From Closterium sp. NIES-65 (Eukaryota > Streptophyta > Zygnematophyceae > Desmidiales > Closteriaceae), in NCBI GenBank assembly GCA_948144175.1, contig CANXME010002063.1:62001-126000 (forward strand): DNA of 64,000 bases, read 5' to 3'. The notes below the pieces were generated by a model that saw only the letters and a program-made list of their open reading frames with translations, ran no database searches and was not told the origin of the DNA. The translations under genes were made by a program, and so were the position numbers. This document shows positions 37,219 to 50,442 of the stretch, piece by piece. How positions within the stretch are numbered: the first letter of the stretch is position 1; each line of letters starts with the position of its first letter.

Positions 37219-40200
37219 GGTTTGAAATGTATTCAACGCACATGTATAGAGAAAATGGTGCATTGGCCAGGTCGGTCAGTATCAGAACTTAAAATGCAAA
37301 TGCCAGGGAGAACGGAAGCGCTCAGATCTCGCATAGTACACGGAATCAAGTGGTCTCACTCAAATAGAAAGTAGGAAATATATTCATCTAGTGAACGTAA
37401 GGGTTTGAAAGGTAACTAACGCACATGTGTAGAGAAAATGGTGCATCGGCCAGTCTGGCCGGCATTTCGCACTTATAGTGCAAGTAGGGCCAAGGAGAAC
37501 GGAAACGCTCGTTTCTCAAAAAGTAAAGGGAATCTAGCGGTCTCACTCGATCAAAAGGTGGGAAATATATAAATCTAGTGAGCTAATAAGGTTCGAAAGG
37601 AATCTAATATATATGTATAAGGAAAATGGTGCATTGGCCAGGTCGGTCAGTATGGGAACTTAGAGTGCAAATGCCAGGGAGAACGGAACCGCTCAGATCT
37701 CGCATAGTACACGGAATCTAGTGGTCTCACTCAAATAGAAGGTAGGAAATAAATTCATCTAGTGAACGTAAGGGTTTGAAAGGTAACTAACGCACACGTG
37801 TAGAGACAATGGTGCATCGGCCAGTCTGGCCGGCATTTCGCACTTATAGTGCAAGTAGGGCCAAGGAGAACGGAAACGCTCATTTGTAAAAAAGTTAAGG
37901 GAATCTAGCGGTCTCACTCGGTTAGAAGGTGGGAAATGTATAAATCTAGTGAGCTAATAAGGTTCGAAAGGAATCTAATGCATATGTATATGGAAAATGG
38001 TGCATTGGCCAGGTGGGTCAGTATGGGAACTTAGAGTGCGAATGCCAGGGAGAACGGAAGCGCTCAGATCTCGCATAGTACACCGAATCTAGTGGTCTCA
38101 CTCAAATACAAGGTAGGAAATAAATTCACTAGTGAACGTAAGGGTTTGAAAGGTAACTAACGCACATGTGTAGAGAAAGTGGTGCATCGGCCAGTCTGGC
38201 CGGCATTTCGCACTTATAGTGCAAGTAGGGCCAAGGAGAACGGAAACGCTCATTTGTCAAAAAGTAAAGGGAATCTAATGGTCTCACTCGATCAGAAGGT
38301 GGGAAATATATAAATCTAGTGAGCTAATAAGGTTCAGAAGGAATCTAATGCATATGTATATGGAAAGTGGTGCATTGGCCAGGTCGGTCAGTATGGGAAC
38401 TTAGAGTGCAAATGCCTGGGATAATGGAACCGCTCAGATCTCGCATAATACACGGAATCTAGTGGTCTCACTCAAATATAAGGTAGGAAATATATTCATC
38501 TAGTGAACGTAAGGGTTTGAAAGGTAACTAACGCACATGTGTAGAGAAAATGGTGCATCGGCGAGTTTGGCCGGCATTTCGCACTCATAGTGCAGGTGGG
38601 GCCAGGGAGAACGGAAACGCACGTTTCTCAAAAAGTAGAGGGGATCTAACGGTCTCACTCGATCAGAAGGTGGGAAATATATAAATCTAGTCAGCTAAAC
38701 AGGTTTGAAATATATTCAACGCACATGTATAGAGAAAATGGTGCATTGGCCAGGTCGGTCAGTATCGGAACTTAAAATGTAAATGCCAGGGAGAACGGAA
38801 GCGCTCAGATCTCGCATAGTACGCGGAAATATATTCATCTAGTGAACGTAAGGGTTTGAAAGGTAACTAACGCACATGTATAGAGAAAATGGTGCATCAG
38901 CCAGTCTGGCCGGCATTTCGCACTCATAGTGCAGGTGGGGCCAGGGAGAATGGAAACGCTCATTTCTCAAAAAGTAGAGGGAATCTAGCGGTCTCACTCG
39001 ATCACAAGGTGGGAAATATATAAATCTAGTGAGCCAATAAGGTTTGAAAGAAATCTAATGCATATGTATATGGAAAATGGTGCATTGGCCAGGTCGGTCA
39101 GTATAGGAACTTAGAGTGCAAATGCCAGGGAGAACGGAAGCGCTCATATCTCGCATAGTACACGGAATCTAGCGGTCTCACTCAAATAGAAGGTAGGAAA
39201 TAAATTCATCTAGTGAATGTAAGGTTTTGAAAGGTAACTAACGCACATGTGTAGAGAAAATGGTGCATCAGCCAGTCTGGCCGGCATTTCGCACTTATAG
39301 TGCAAGTAGGGCCAAGGAGAACGTAAACGCTCATTTCTCAAAAAGTAAAGGGAATCTAGCGGTCTCACACGATCAGAAGGTGGGAAATATATAAATCTAG
39401 TGAGCTAATGAGGTTCGGAAGGAATCTAATGCATATGTATATGGAAAGTGGTGCATTGGCCAGGTCGGTCAGTATGGGAAGTTAGAGTGCAAATGCCTGG
39501 GAGAACGGAACCGCTCACATCTCGCATAATACACGGAACCTAGTGGTCTCACTCAAATATAAGGTAGGAAATATATTCATCTAGTGAACGTAAGGGTTTG
39601 AAAGGTAACTAACGCACATGTGTAGAGAAAATAGTGCATCGGCCAGTCTGGCCGGCATTTCGCACTCATAGTGCAGGTGGGGCCAGGGAGAACGGAAACG
39701 CTCGTTTCTCAAAAACTAGAGGGAACTATTGGTCTCACTCGATGAGAAGGTGGGAAATATATAAATGTAGTCAGCTAAAAAGGTTTGAAATGTATTCAAC
39801 GCACATGATTAGAGAAAATGGTGCATTGGCCAGGTCAACCAGTATCGGAATTTAAAATGCAAATTCCAGGGAGAATGGAAGCGCTCAGATCTCGCATAGT
39901 AGACGGAATCAAGTGGTCTCACTCAAGTAGAAAGTAGGAAATATATTCATCTAGTGAACGTAAGGGTTTGAATGGTAACTAACGTACATCTATAGAGAAA
40001 ATTGTGCATCGGCCAGTCTGGCCGGCATTTCGCACTTATAGTGCAACTAGGGCCAAGGAGAACGAAACGCTCATTTCTCAAAAAGAAGAGGGAACCTAGC
40101 AGTCTTATTCGATCAGAAGGTGGGAAATATATAAATCTAGTGAGCTAATAAGGTTCCAAAAGGAATCTAACGCATATGTATATGGAAAATGGTGCATTGG

Positions 40201-42799
40201 CCAGGTCGGTCAGTATGGGAACTTTGAGTGCAAATGCCAGGGAGAACGGAAGCGCTCAGATCTCGCATAGTACACGGAATCTAGTGGTCTCACTCAAATA
40301 GGAGGTAGGAAATAAATTCATCTAGTGAACGTAAGGGTTTGAAAGGTTACTAACGCACATGTGTAGAGAAAATGGTGCATCGGCCAGTCTGGCTGGCATT
40401 TCATACTTATAGTGCAAGTAGGGTCAAGGAGAACGGAAACGCTCATTTCTCAAAAAGTAAAGGGAATCTAGCGGTCTCACTCGATCAGAAGGTGGGAAAT
40501 ATGTAAATCTAGTGAGCTAATGAGGTTCGGAAGGAATCTAATGCATATGTATATGGAAAGTGGTGCATTGGCCAGGTCGGTCAGTATGGGAACTTAGAGT
40601 GCAAATGCCTGGGAGAACGGAACCGCTCAGATCTCGCATAATACACAGAATCTAGTGGTCTCACTCGAATATAAGGTAGGAAATATATTCATCTAGTGAA
40701 CGTAAGGGTTTGAAAGGTAACTAACGCACATGTGTAGAGAAAATGGTGCATCAGCCAGTCTGGCCGGCATTTCGCTCTCATAGTGCAGGTGGGGCCAGGG
40801 AGAACGGAAACGCTCGTTTCTCAAAAAGTAGAGGGAATCTAATGGTCTCACTCGATCAGAAGGTGGGAAATATATAAATCTAGTCAGCTAAAAAGGTTTG
40901 AAATGTATTCAACGCACATGTATAGAGAAAATGGTGCATTGGCCAGGTCGGTCAGTATCGGAACGTAAAATGCAAATGCCAGGGAGAACGGAAGCGCTCA
41001 GATCTCGCATAGTACACGGAATCTAGTGGTATCACTCAAAAAGAAGGTAGGAAATAAATTCATCTAGTGAACGTAAGGGGTTTGAAAGGTAACTAACGCA
41101 CATGTGTAGAGAAAATGGTGCATCGGCCAGTCTGGCCGGCATTTCGCACTTATAGTGCAAGTAGGGCCAAGGAGAACGGAAACGCTCATTTCTCAAAAAG
41201 TAGAGGGAATCTAACGGTCTCACTCGATCACAAGGTGGGAAATATATAAATCTAGTCAGCCAAAAAGGTTTGAAATGTATTCAAGGCACATGTATAGAGA
41301 AAATGGTGCATTGGCCAGGTCGGTCAGTATCGGAACTTAAAATGCGAATGCCAGGGAGAACGGAAGCGCTCAGATCTCGCATAGTACACGGAATCAAGTG
41401 GTCTCACTCAAATAGAAAGTAGGAAATTTATTCATCTAGTGAACGTAAGGGTTTGAAAGGTAACTAACGGACATGTGTAGAGAAAATGGTGCATCGGCCA
41501 GTCTGGCCGGCATTTCGCACTCATAGTGCAGGTGGGGCCAGGGAGAAGGGAAACGCTCGTTTCTCAAAAAGTAGAGGGAATCTAACGGTCTCACTCGATC
41601 ACAAGGTGGGAAATATATAAATCTAGTCAGCCAAAAAGGTTTGAAATGTATTCAAGGCACATGTATAGAGAAAATCGTGCATTGACGAGGTCGGTCAGTA
41701 TCGGAACTTAAAATGCAAATGCCAGGGAGAACGGAAGCGCTCAGATCTCGCATAGTACACGTAATCAAGTGGTCTCACTCAAATAGAAAGTAGGAAATAA
41801 ATTCATCTAGTGAACGTAAGGGGTTTGAAAGGTAACTAACGCACATGTGCAGAGAAAATGGTGCATCGGCCAGTCTGGCCGGCATTTTGCACTCATAGTG
41901 CACGTGGGGCCAGGAAGAACGGAAACGCTCGTTTCTCAAAAAGTAGAGGGAATCTAACGGTCTCACTCGATTAGAAGGTGGGAAATATATAAATCTAGTC
42001 AGCTAAAAAGGTTTGAAATGTATTCAACGCACATGTATAGAGAAAATAGTGCATTGGCCAGGTCGGTCAGTATCGGAACTTAAAATGCAAATGCCAGGGA
42101 GAACGGAAGCGCTCAGATCTCGCATAGTACACGCACTCAAGTGGTCTCACTCAAATAGAAAGTAGGAAATATATTCATCTAGTGAATGTAAGGGTTTGAA
42201 AGGTAACTAACGCACATGGGTAGAGAAAATGGTGCATCGGCCAGTCTGGCCGGCATTTCGCAATTATAGTGCAAGTAGGGCCAAGGAGAACGGAAACGCT
42301 CATTTCTCAAAAAGTAAAGGGAATCTAGCGGTCTCACTCCATCAGAAGGTGGGAAATATATAAATCTAGTGATCTAATAAGGTTTGGAACGAATCTAATG
42401 CATATGTATATGGAAAGTGGTGCATTGGCCAGGTCGGTCAGTATGGGAACTTAGAGTGCAAATGCCTGGGAGAACGGAACCGCTCAGATCTCGCATAATA
42501 CACGGAATCTAGTGGTCTCAATCAAATAAAAGGTAGGAAATATATTCATCTAGTGAACGTAATGGTTTGAAAGGTAACTAACGCACACGTGTAGAGAAAA
42601 TGGTGCATCGGCTAGTTTGGCTGGCATTTCGCACTCATAGTGCAGGTGGGGCCAGGGAGAACGGAAACGCTGGTTTCTCAAAAAGGTAGAGGGAATCTAA
42701 CAGTCTCACTCGACCAGAAGGTGGGAAATATATAAATCTAGTCAGCTAAAAAGGTTTGAAATGTATTCAAGGCACATGTATAGAGAAAATGGTGCATTG

Positions 42800-45700
42800 G
42801 CGAAGTCGGTTAGTATCGGAACTTAAAATGCAAATGCCAGGGAGAACGGAAGCGCTCAGATCTCGCATAGTACAAGGAATCTAGTGGTCTCAATCAAATA
42901 GAAGGTAGAAAATAAATTCATCTAGTGAACGTAAGGGTTTGAAAGGTAACTAACGCACATGTGTAGAGAAAATGGTGCATCGGCCAGTCTGGCCGGCATT
43001 TCGCACTTATGGTGCAAGTAGGGCCAAGGAGAACGGAAACACTCATTTCACAAAAAGTAAAGGGAATCTAGCGGTCTCACTCGATCAGAAGGTGGGAAAT
43101 ATATAAATCTAGTGAGCTAATAAGGTTCGGAAGGAATCTAATGCATATGTATATGGAAAGTGGTGCATTGGCTAGGTCGGTCAGTATGGGAACTTAGAGT
43201 GCAAATGCCTGGGAGAACGGAACCGCTCAGATCTCGCATAATGCATGGAATCTAGTGGTCTCACTCAAATATAAGGTATGAAATATATTCATCTAGTGAA
43301 CGTAACGGTTTGAAAGGTAACTAACGCACATGTGTAGAGAAAATGGTGCATCGGCGAGTCTGGCCCGCATTTCGCACCCATAGTGCAGGTGGGGCCAGGG
43401 AGAACGGAAACGCTCGTTTCTCAAAAAAGTAGAAAGAATCTAACGGTCTCACTTGATCAGAAGGTGGGAAATATATAAATCTAGTCAGCTAAAAAGGTTT
43501 GAAATGTATTCAACGCACATGTATAGAGAAAATGGTGCATTGGCGAGGTCGGTCAGTATCGGAACTTAAAATGCAAATGCCAGGGAGAACGGAAGCGCTC
43601 AGATCTCGCATAGTACACGGAATCAAAAGGTCTCACTCAAATAGAAAGTAGGAAATATATTCATCTAGTGAACGTAAGGGTTTGAAAGGTAACTAACGCA
43701 CATGTGTAGAGAAAATGGTGCATCAGCCAGTCTGGCCGGCATTTCGCACTTATAGTGCAAGTAGGGCCAAGGAGAACGGAAACGCTCGTTTCTCAAAAAG
43801 TAAAGGGAATCTAGCGGTCTCACTCGATCAGAAGGTGGGAAATATATAAATATAGTGAGCTAATAAGGTTTAAAAGGAATCTAATGCATATGTATATGGA
43901 AAATGGTGCATTGGCCAGGTCGGTCAGTATGGGAACTTAGAGTGCAAATGCCAGGGAGAACGGAAGCGCTCAGATCTCGCATAGTACAAGGAATCTAGTG
44001 GTCTCAATCAAATAGAAGGTAGAAAATAAATTCATCTAGTGAACGTAAGGGTTTGAAAGGTAACTAACGCACATGTGTAGAGAAAATGGTGCATCGGCCA
44101 GTCTGGCCGGCATTTCGCACTTATGGTGCAAGTAGGGCCAAGGAGAACGGAAACGCTCATTTCACAAAAAGTAAAGGGAATCTAGCGGTCTCACTCGATC
44201 AGAAGGTGGGAAATATATAAATCTAGTCAGCTAAAAAGGTTTGAAATGTATTCAACGCACATGTATAGAGAAAATGGTGCATTGGCCAGGTCGGTCAGTA
44301 TGGGAACTTAGAGTGCAAATGCCTGGGAGAACGGAACCGCTCAGATCTCGCATAATGCATGGAATCTAGTGGTCTCACTCAAATATAAGGTAGGAAATAT
44401 ATTCATCTAGTGAACGTAACGGTTTGAAAGGTAACTAACGCACATGTGTAGAGAAAATGGTGCATCGGCGAGTCTGGCCCGCATTTCGCACCCATAGTGC
44501 AGGTGGGGCCAGGGAGAACGGAAACGCTCGTTTCTCAAAAAAGTAGAAAGAATCTAACGGTCTCACTTGATCAGAAGGTGGGAAATATATAAATCTAGTC
44601 AGCTAAAAAGGTTTGAAATGTATTCAACGCACATGTATAGAGAAAATGGTGCATTGGCGAGGTCGGTCACTATCGGAACTTAAAATGCAAATGCCAGGGA
44701 GAACGGAAGCGCTCAGATCTCGCATAGTACACGGAATCAAGTGGTCTCACTCAAATAGAAAGTAGGAAATATATTCATCTAGTGAACGTAAGGGTTTGAA
44801 AGGTAACTAACGCACATGTGTAGAGAAAATGGTGCATCGGCCAGTCTGGCCGGCATTTCGCACTTATAGTGCAAGTAGGGCCAAGGAGAACGGAAACGCT
44901 CGTTTCTCAAAAAGTAAAGGGAATCTAGCGGTCTCACTCGATCAGAAGGTGGGAAATATATAAATATAGTGAGCTAATAAGGTTTAAAAGGAATCTAATG
45001 CATATGTATATGGAAAATGGTGCATTGGCCAGGTCGGTCAGTATGGGAACTTAGAGTGCAAATGCCAGGGAGAACGGAAGCGCTCAGATCTCGCATAGTA
45101 CAAGGAATCTAGTGGTCTCAATCAAATAGAAGGTAGAAAATAAATTCATCTAGTGAACGTAAGGGTTTGAAAGGTAACTAACGCACATGTGTAGAGAAAA
45201 TGGTGCATCGGCCAGTCTCGCCGGCATTTCGCACTTATGGTGCAAGTAGGGCCAAGGAGAACGGAAACGCTCATTTCACAAAAAGTAAAGGGAATCTAGC
45301 GGTCTCACTCGATCAGAAGGTGGGAAATAAATAAATCTAGTCAGCTAAAAAGGTTTGAAATGTATTCAACGCACATGTATAGAGAAAATGGTGCATTGGC
45401 CAGGTCGGTCAGTATGGGAACTTAGAGTGCAAATGCCTGGGAGAACGGAACCGCTCAGATCTCGCATAATGCATGGAATCTAGTGGTCTCACTCAAATAT
45501 AAGGTAGGAAATATATTCATCTAGTGAACGTAACATTTTGAAAGGTAACTAACACACATGTGTAAAGAAAATGGTGCATCGGCGAGTCTGGCCCGCATTT
45601 CGCACCCATAGTGCAGGTGGGGCCAGGGAGAACGGAAACGCTCGTTTCTCAAAAAAGTAGAAAGAATCTAACGGTCTCACTGGATCAGAAGGTGGGAAAT

Positions 45701-46800
45701 ATATAAATCTAGTCAGCTAAAAAGGTTTGAAATGTATTCAAGGCACATGTATAGAGAAAATGGTGCATTGGCCAGGTCGGTCAGTATCGGAACTTAAAAT
45801 GCAAATGCCAGGGAGAACGGAAGCGCTCAGATCTCGCATAGTACACGGAATCAAGTGGTCTCACTCAAATAGAAAGTAGGAAATATATTCATCTAGTGAA
45901 CGTAAGGGTTTGAAAGGTAACTAACGCACATGTGTAGAGAAAATGGTGCATCGGCCAGTCTGGCCGGCATTTCGCACTTATAGTGCAAGTAGGGCCAAGG
46001 AGAACGGAAACGCTCGTTTCTCAAAAAGTAAAGGGAATCTAGCGGTCTCACTCGATCAGAAGGTGGGAAATATATAAATATAGTGAGCTAATAAGGTTTA
46101 AAAGGAATCTAATGCATATGTATATGGAAAATGGTGCATTGGCCAGGTCGGTCAGTATGGGAACTTAGAGTGCAAATGCCAAGGAGAACGGAAGCGCTCA
46201 GATCTCGCATAGTACAAGGAATCTAGTGGTCTCAATCAAATAGAACGTAGAAAATAAATTCATCTAGTGAACGTAAGGGTTCGAAAGGTAACTAACGCAC
46301 ATGTGTAGAGAAAATGGTGCATCGGCCAGTCTGGCCGGCATTTCGCACTTATGGTGCAAGTAGGGCCAAGGAGAACGGAAACGCTCATTTCACAAAAAGT
46401 AAAGGGAATCTAGCGGTCTCACTCGATCAGAAGGTGGGAAATATATAAATCTAGTGAGCTAATAAGGTTCGGAAGGAATCTAATGCATATGTATATGGAA
46501 AGTGGTGCATTGGCTAGGTCGGTCAGTATGGGAACTTAGAGTGCAAATGCCTGGGAGAACGGAACCGCTCAGATCTCGCATAATGCATGGAATCTAGTGG
46601 TCTCACTCAAATATAAGGTAGGAAATATATTCATCTAGTGAACGTAACGGTTTGAAAGGTAACTAACGCACATGTGTAGAGAAAATGGTGCATCGGCGAG
46701 TCTGGCCCGCATTTCGCACCCATAGTGCAGGTGGGGCCAGGGAGAACGGAAACGCTCGTTTCTCAAAAAAGTAGAAAGAATCTAACGGTCTCACTCGATC
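42800..46800. repeat. Higher-order repeat of about 1,114 bp (three dimers)
   Basis: The variant CATAATGCATGGAATC occurs with its ATGCAT at 43,241, 44,354, 45,469 and 46,583, spaced 1,113-1,115 bp. GCACCCATAGTGCAGG, CACTTATGGTGCAAG and AAAAAAGTAGAAAGAATC recur at the same interval. The higher-order unit here differs in length and composition from those on the left side of the array. Confidence 0.8.
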
Positions 46801-47732
46801 AGAAGGTGGGAAATATATAAATCTAGTCAGCTAAAAAGGTTTGAAATGTATTCAACGCACATGTATAGAGAAAATGGTGCATTGGCCAGGTCGGTCAGTA
46901 TTAGAACTTAAAATGCAAATGCCAGGGAGAACGGAAGCGCTCAGATCTCGCATAGTACACGGAATCAAGTGGTCTCACTCAAATAGAAAGTAGGAAATAT
47001 ATTAATCTAGTGAACATAAGGGTTTGAAAGGTAACTAACGCACATGTGTAGAGAAAATTGTGCATCGGCCTGTCTCGCCGGCATTTCGCACTTATAGTGC
47101 AACTAGGGCCAAGGAGAACGGAAACGCTCATTTCTCAAAAAGTAGAGGGAATCTAGCGGTCTCACATGATCAGAAGGTGGGAAATATATAAATATAGTGA
47201 GCTAATAAGGTTCGGAAGGAATCTAATACATATGTATATGGAAAGTGGTGCATTGGCCAGGTCGGTCAGTATGGGAACTTAGAGTGCAAATGCCTGGGAG
47301 AACGGAACCGCTCAGATCTCGCATAATACACGGAATCTAGTGGTCTCACTCAAATATAAGGTAGGAAATATGTTCATCTAGTGAACGTAAGGGTTTGAAA
47401 GGTAACTAACGCACATGTGTAGAGAAAATGGTGCATCGGTGAGTCTGGCCGGCATTTCGCACTTTTAGTGCAGGTGGGGCCAGGGAGAACGGAAACGCTC
47501 GTCTCTCAAAAAGTAGAGGGAATCTAGCGGTCTCACTCGATCAGAAGGAGGGAAAAATATAAATCTAGTCAGCTAAAAAGGTTTGAAATGTATTCAACGC
47601 ACATGTATAGAGAAAATGTTGCATTGGCCTGGTCGGTCAGTATCGGAACTTAAAATGCAAATGCCAGGGAGAACGGAAGCGCTCAGATCTCGCATAGTAC
47701 ATGGAATCAAGTGGTCTCACTCAAATAGAAAG

Positions 47733-47822
47733 TAGGAAAAATATTCATCTAGTGAACGTAAGGGTTTGAAAGGTAACTAGGAAAAATATTCATCTAGTGA
47801 ACGTAAGGGTTTGAAAGGTAAC
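47733..47822. repeat. 45-bp tandem duplication within one satellite monomer
   Basis: The stretch starting TAGGAAAAATATTCATC and ending AAAGGTAAC occurs twice head-to-tail, at 47,733-47,777 and 47,778-47,822. It lengthens this A-type monomer. I see it nowhere else in the array. Confidence 0.9.
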
Positions 47823-50442
47823 TAACGCACATGTGTAGAGAAAATGGTGCATCGGCCAGTCTGGCCGGCATTTTGCACTCATAGTGCAGGTGGGGCCAGG
47901 GACAACGGAAACGCTCATTTCTAAAAAACCTGAGGGAATCTAGCGGTCTCACTCGATCAGAAGGTGGGAAATATACAAATCTAGTGAGCTAATAAGGTTC
48001 GAAAGGAATCTAATGCATATGTATATGGAAAATGGTGCATTGGCCAGGTCGGTCAGTATGGGAACATAGAGTGCAAATGCCTAGGAGAACGGAAGCGCTC
48101 AGATCTCGCATAGTACACGGAATCTAGTGGTCTCACTCAAATATAAGGTAGGAAATAAATTCATCTAGTGAACGTAGGGGTTTGAAAGGTAACTAACGCA
48201 CATGTGTAGAGAAAATGGTGCATCGGCCAGTCTGGCCGGCATTTCGCACTTATAGTGCAAGTAGAGCCAAGGAGAACAGAAACGCTCATTTCTCAAAAAG
48301 TAAAGGGAATCTAGCGGTCTCACTCGATCAGAAGGTGGGAAATATATAAATCTAGTGAGCTAATAAGGTTCGAAAGGAATCTAATGCATATGTATATGGA
48401 AAATGGTGCATTGGCCAGGTCGGTCAGTATGGGAACTTAGAGTGCAAATGCCAGGGAGAACGGAAGCGCTCAGATCTCGCATAGTACACGGAATCTAGTG
48501 GTCTCACTCAAATAGAAGGTAGGAAATAAATTCATCTAGTGAACGTAAGGGTTTGAAAGGTAACTAACGCACATGTGTAGAGAAAATGGTGCATCGGCCA
48601 GTCTGGCCGGCATTTCGCACTTATAGTGCAAGTAGGGCCACGGAGAACGGAAACGCTCATTTCTCAAAAAGTAAAGGGAATCTAGCGGTCTCACTCGATC
48701 AGAAGGTGAGAAATATATAAATCTAGTGAGCTTATAAGGTTTTAAAGGAATCTAATGCATATGTATATGGAAAATGGTGCATTGGCCAGGTCGGTCAGTA
48801 TGGGAACTTAGAGTGCAAATGCCAGGGAGAACGGAAGCGCTCAGATCTCGCATAGTACACGGAATCTAGTGTTCTCACTCAAATACAAGGTAGGAAATAA
48901 ATTCATCTAGTTAACGTAAGGGTTTGAAAGGTAACTAACGCACATGTGTAGAGAAAATGGTGCATCGGCCAGTCTGGCTGGCATTTCGCACTTATAGTGC
49001 AAGTAGGGCCAAGGAGAACGGAAACGCTCATTTCTCAAAAAGTAGAAGGAATCTAGCGGTCTCACTCGATCAGAAGGTGGGAAATATATAAATCTAGAGA
49101 GCTAATAAGGTTTGAAAGGAATCTAATGCATATGTATATAGAAAATGGTGCATTGACCAGGTCGGTCAGTATGGGAACTTAGAGTGCAAATGCCAGGGAG
49201 AACGGAAGCGCTCAGATCTCGCATAGTACACGGAATCTAGTGGTCTCACTCAAATAGAAGGTAGGAAATAAATTCATCTAGTGAACGTAAGGGTTTGAAA
49301 GGTAACTAACGCACATGTGTAGAGAAAGTGGTGCATCGGCCAGTCTGGCCGGCATTTCGCACTTATAGTGCAAGTACGGCCAAGGAGAACGGAAACGCTC
49401 ATTTCTCAAAAAGTAGAGGGAATCAAGCGGTCTCACTCAATCAGAAGGTGGGAATAATATAAATCTAGTAAGCCAATAAGGTTCGAAAGGAATCTAATGC
49501 ATATGTATATGGAAAATGGTGCATTGGCCAGGCCGGTCAGTATGGGAACTTAGACAACAAATGCCATGGAGAACGGAAGCGCTCAGATCTCGCATAGTAC
49601 ACGGAATCTAGTGGTCTCACTCAAATAGAAGGTAGGAAATAAATTCATCTAGTGAACGTAAGGGTTTGAAAGGTAACTAACACACATGTGTAGAGAAAAT
49701 GGTGCATCGGCCAGTCTGGCCGGCATTTCGCACTCATAGTGCAAGTAGGGCCAAGGAGAACGGAAACGCTCATTTCTCAAAAAGTAAAGGGAATCTAGCG
49801 GTCTCACTTGATCAGAAGGTGGGAAATACATAAATCTAGCGAGCTAATAAGGTTCGAAAGGAATCTAATGCATATGTATATGGAAAATGGTGCATTGGCC
49901 AGGTCGGTCAGTATGGGAACCTAGAGTGCAAATGCCAGGGAGAACGGAAGCGCTCAGATCTCGCATAGTACACAGAATCTAGTGGTCTCACTCAAATAGA
50001 AGGTAGGAAATAAATTCATCTAGTGAACGTAAGGGTTTGAAAGGTAACTAACGCACATGTGTAGAGAAAATGGTGCATCGGCCAGTCTGGCCGGCATTTC
50101 GCACTTATAGTGCAAGTAGGGCCAAGGAGAACGGAAACGCTCATTTCTCAAAAAGTAAAGGAAATCTAGCGGTCTCACTCGATCAGAAGGTGGGAAATAT
50201 ATAAATCTAGTGAGCCAATAAGGTTTGAAAGGAATCTAATGCATATGTATATGGAAAATGGTGCATTGGCCAGGCCGATCAGTATGGGAACTTAGACTAC
50301 AAATGCCATGGAGAACGGAAGCGCTCAGATCTCGCATAGTACACGGAATCTAGTGGTCTCACTCAAATAGAAGGTAGGAAATAAATTCATCTAGTGAACG
50401 TAAGGGTTTGAAAGGTAAATAACGCACATGTGTAGAGAAAAT

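Larger units (their letters stand above)
18386..50442. repeat. Dimeric ~371-bp satellite array (A/B monomers of ~183 and ~188 bp)
   Basis: About 86 dimers run without interruption for 32 kb. Anchors GTGCATTGG and GTGCATCGG alternate at 183 and 188 bp (for example 18,741, 18,924, 19,112, 19,294, 19,482). The two monomers are clearly homologous: both carry GGAGAACGGAA-CGCTCA, a GGTCTCACTC box, AGAAGGT-GGAAATA, ATCTAGTGA and an ATGTGTA/ATGTATA-GGAAAATGGTGCAT end. They form an old duplication now inherited as a unit. Variants of each monomer define higher-order repeats. Small minus-strand open frames of 60-76 codons recur with the repeat and have no coding signature. Monomer size and dimer structure resemble centromeric satellites, but function is not shown. 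Confidence 0.95.
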
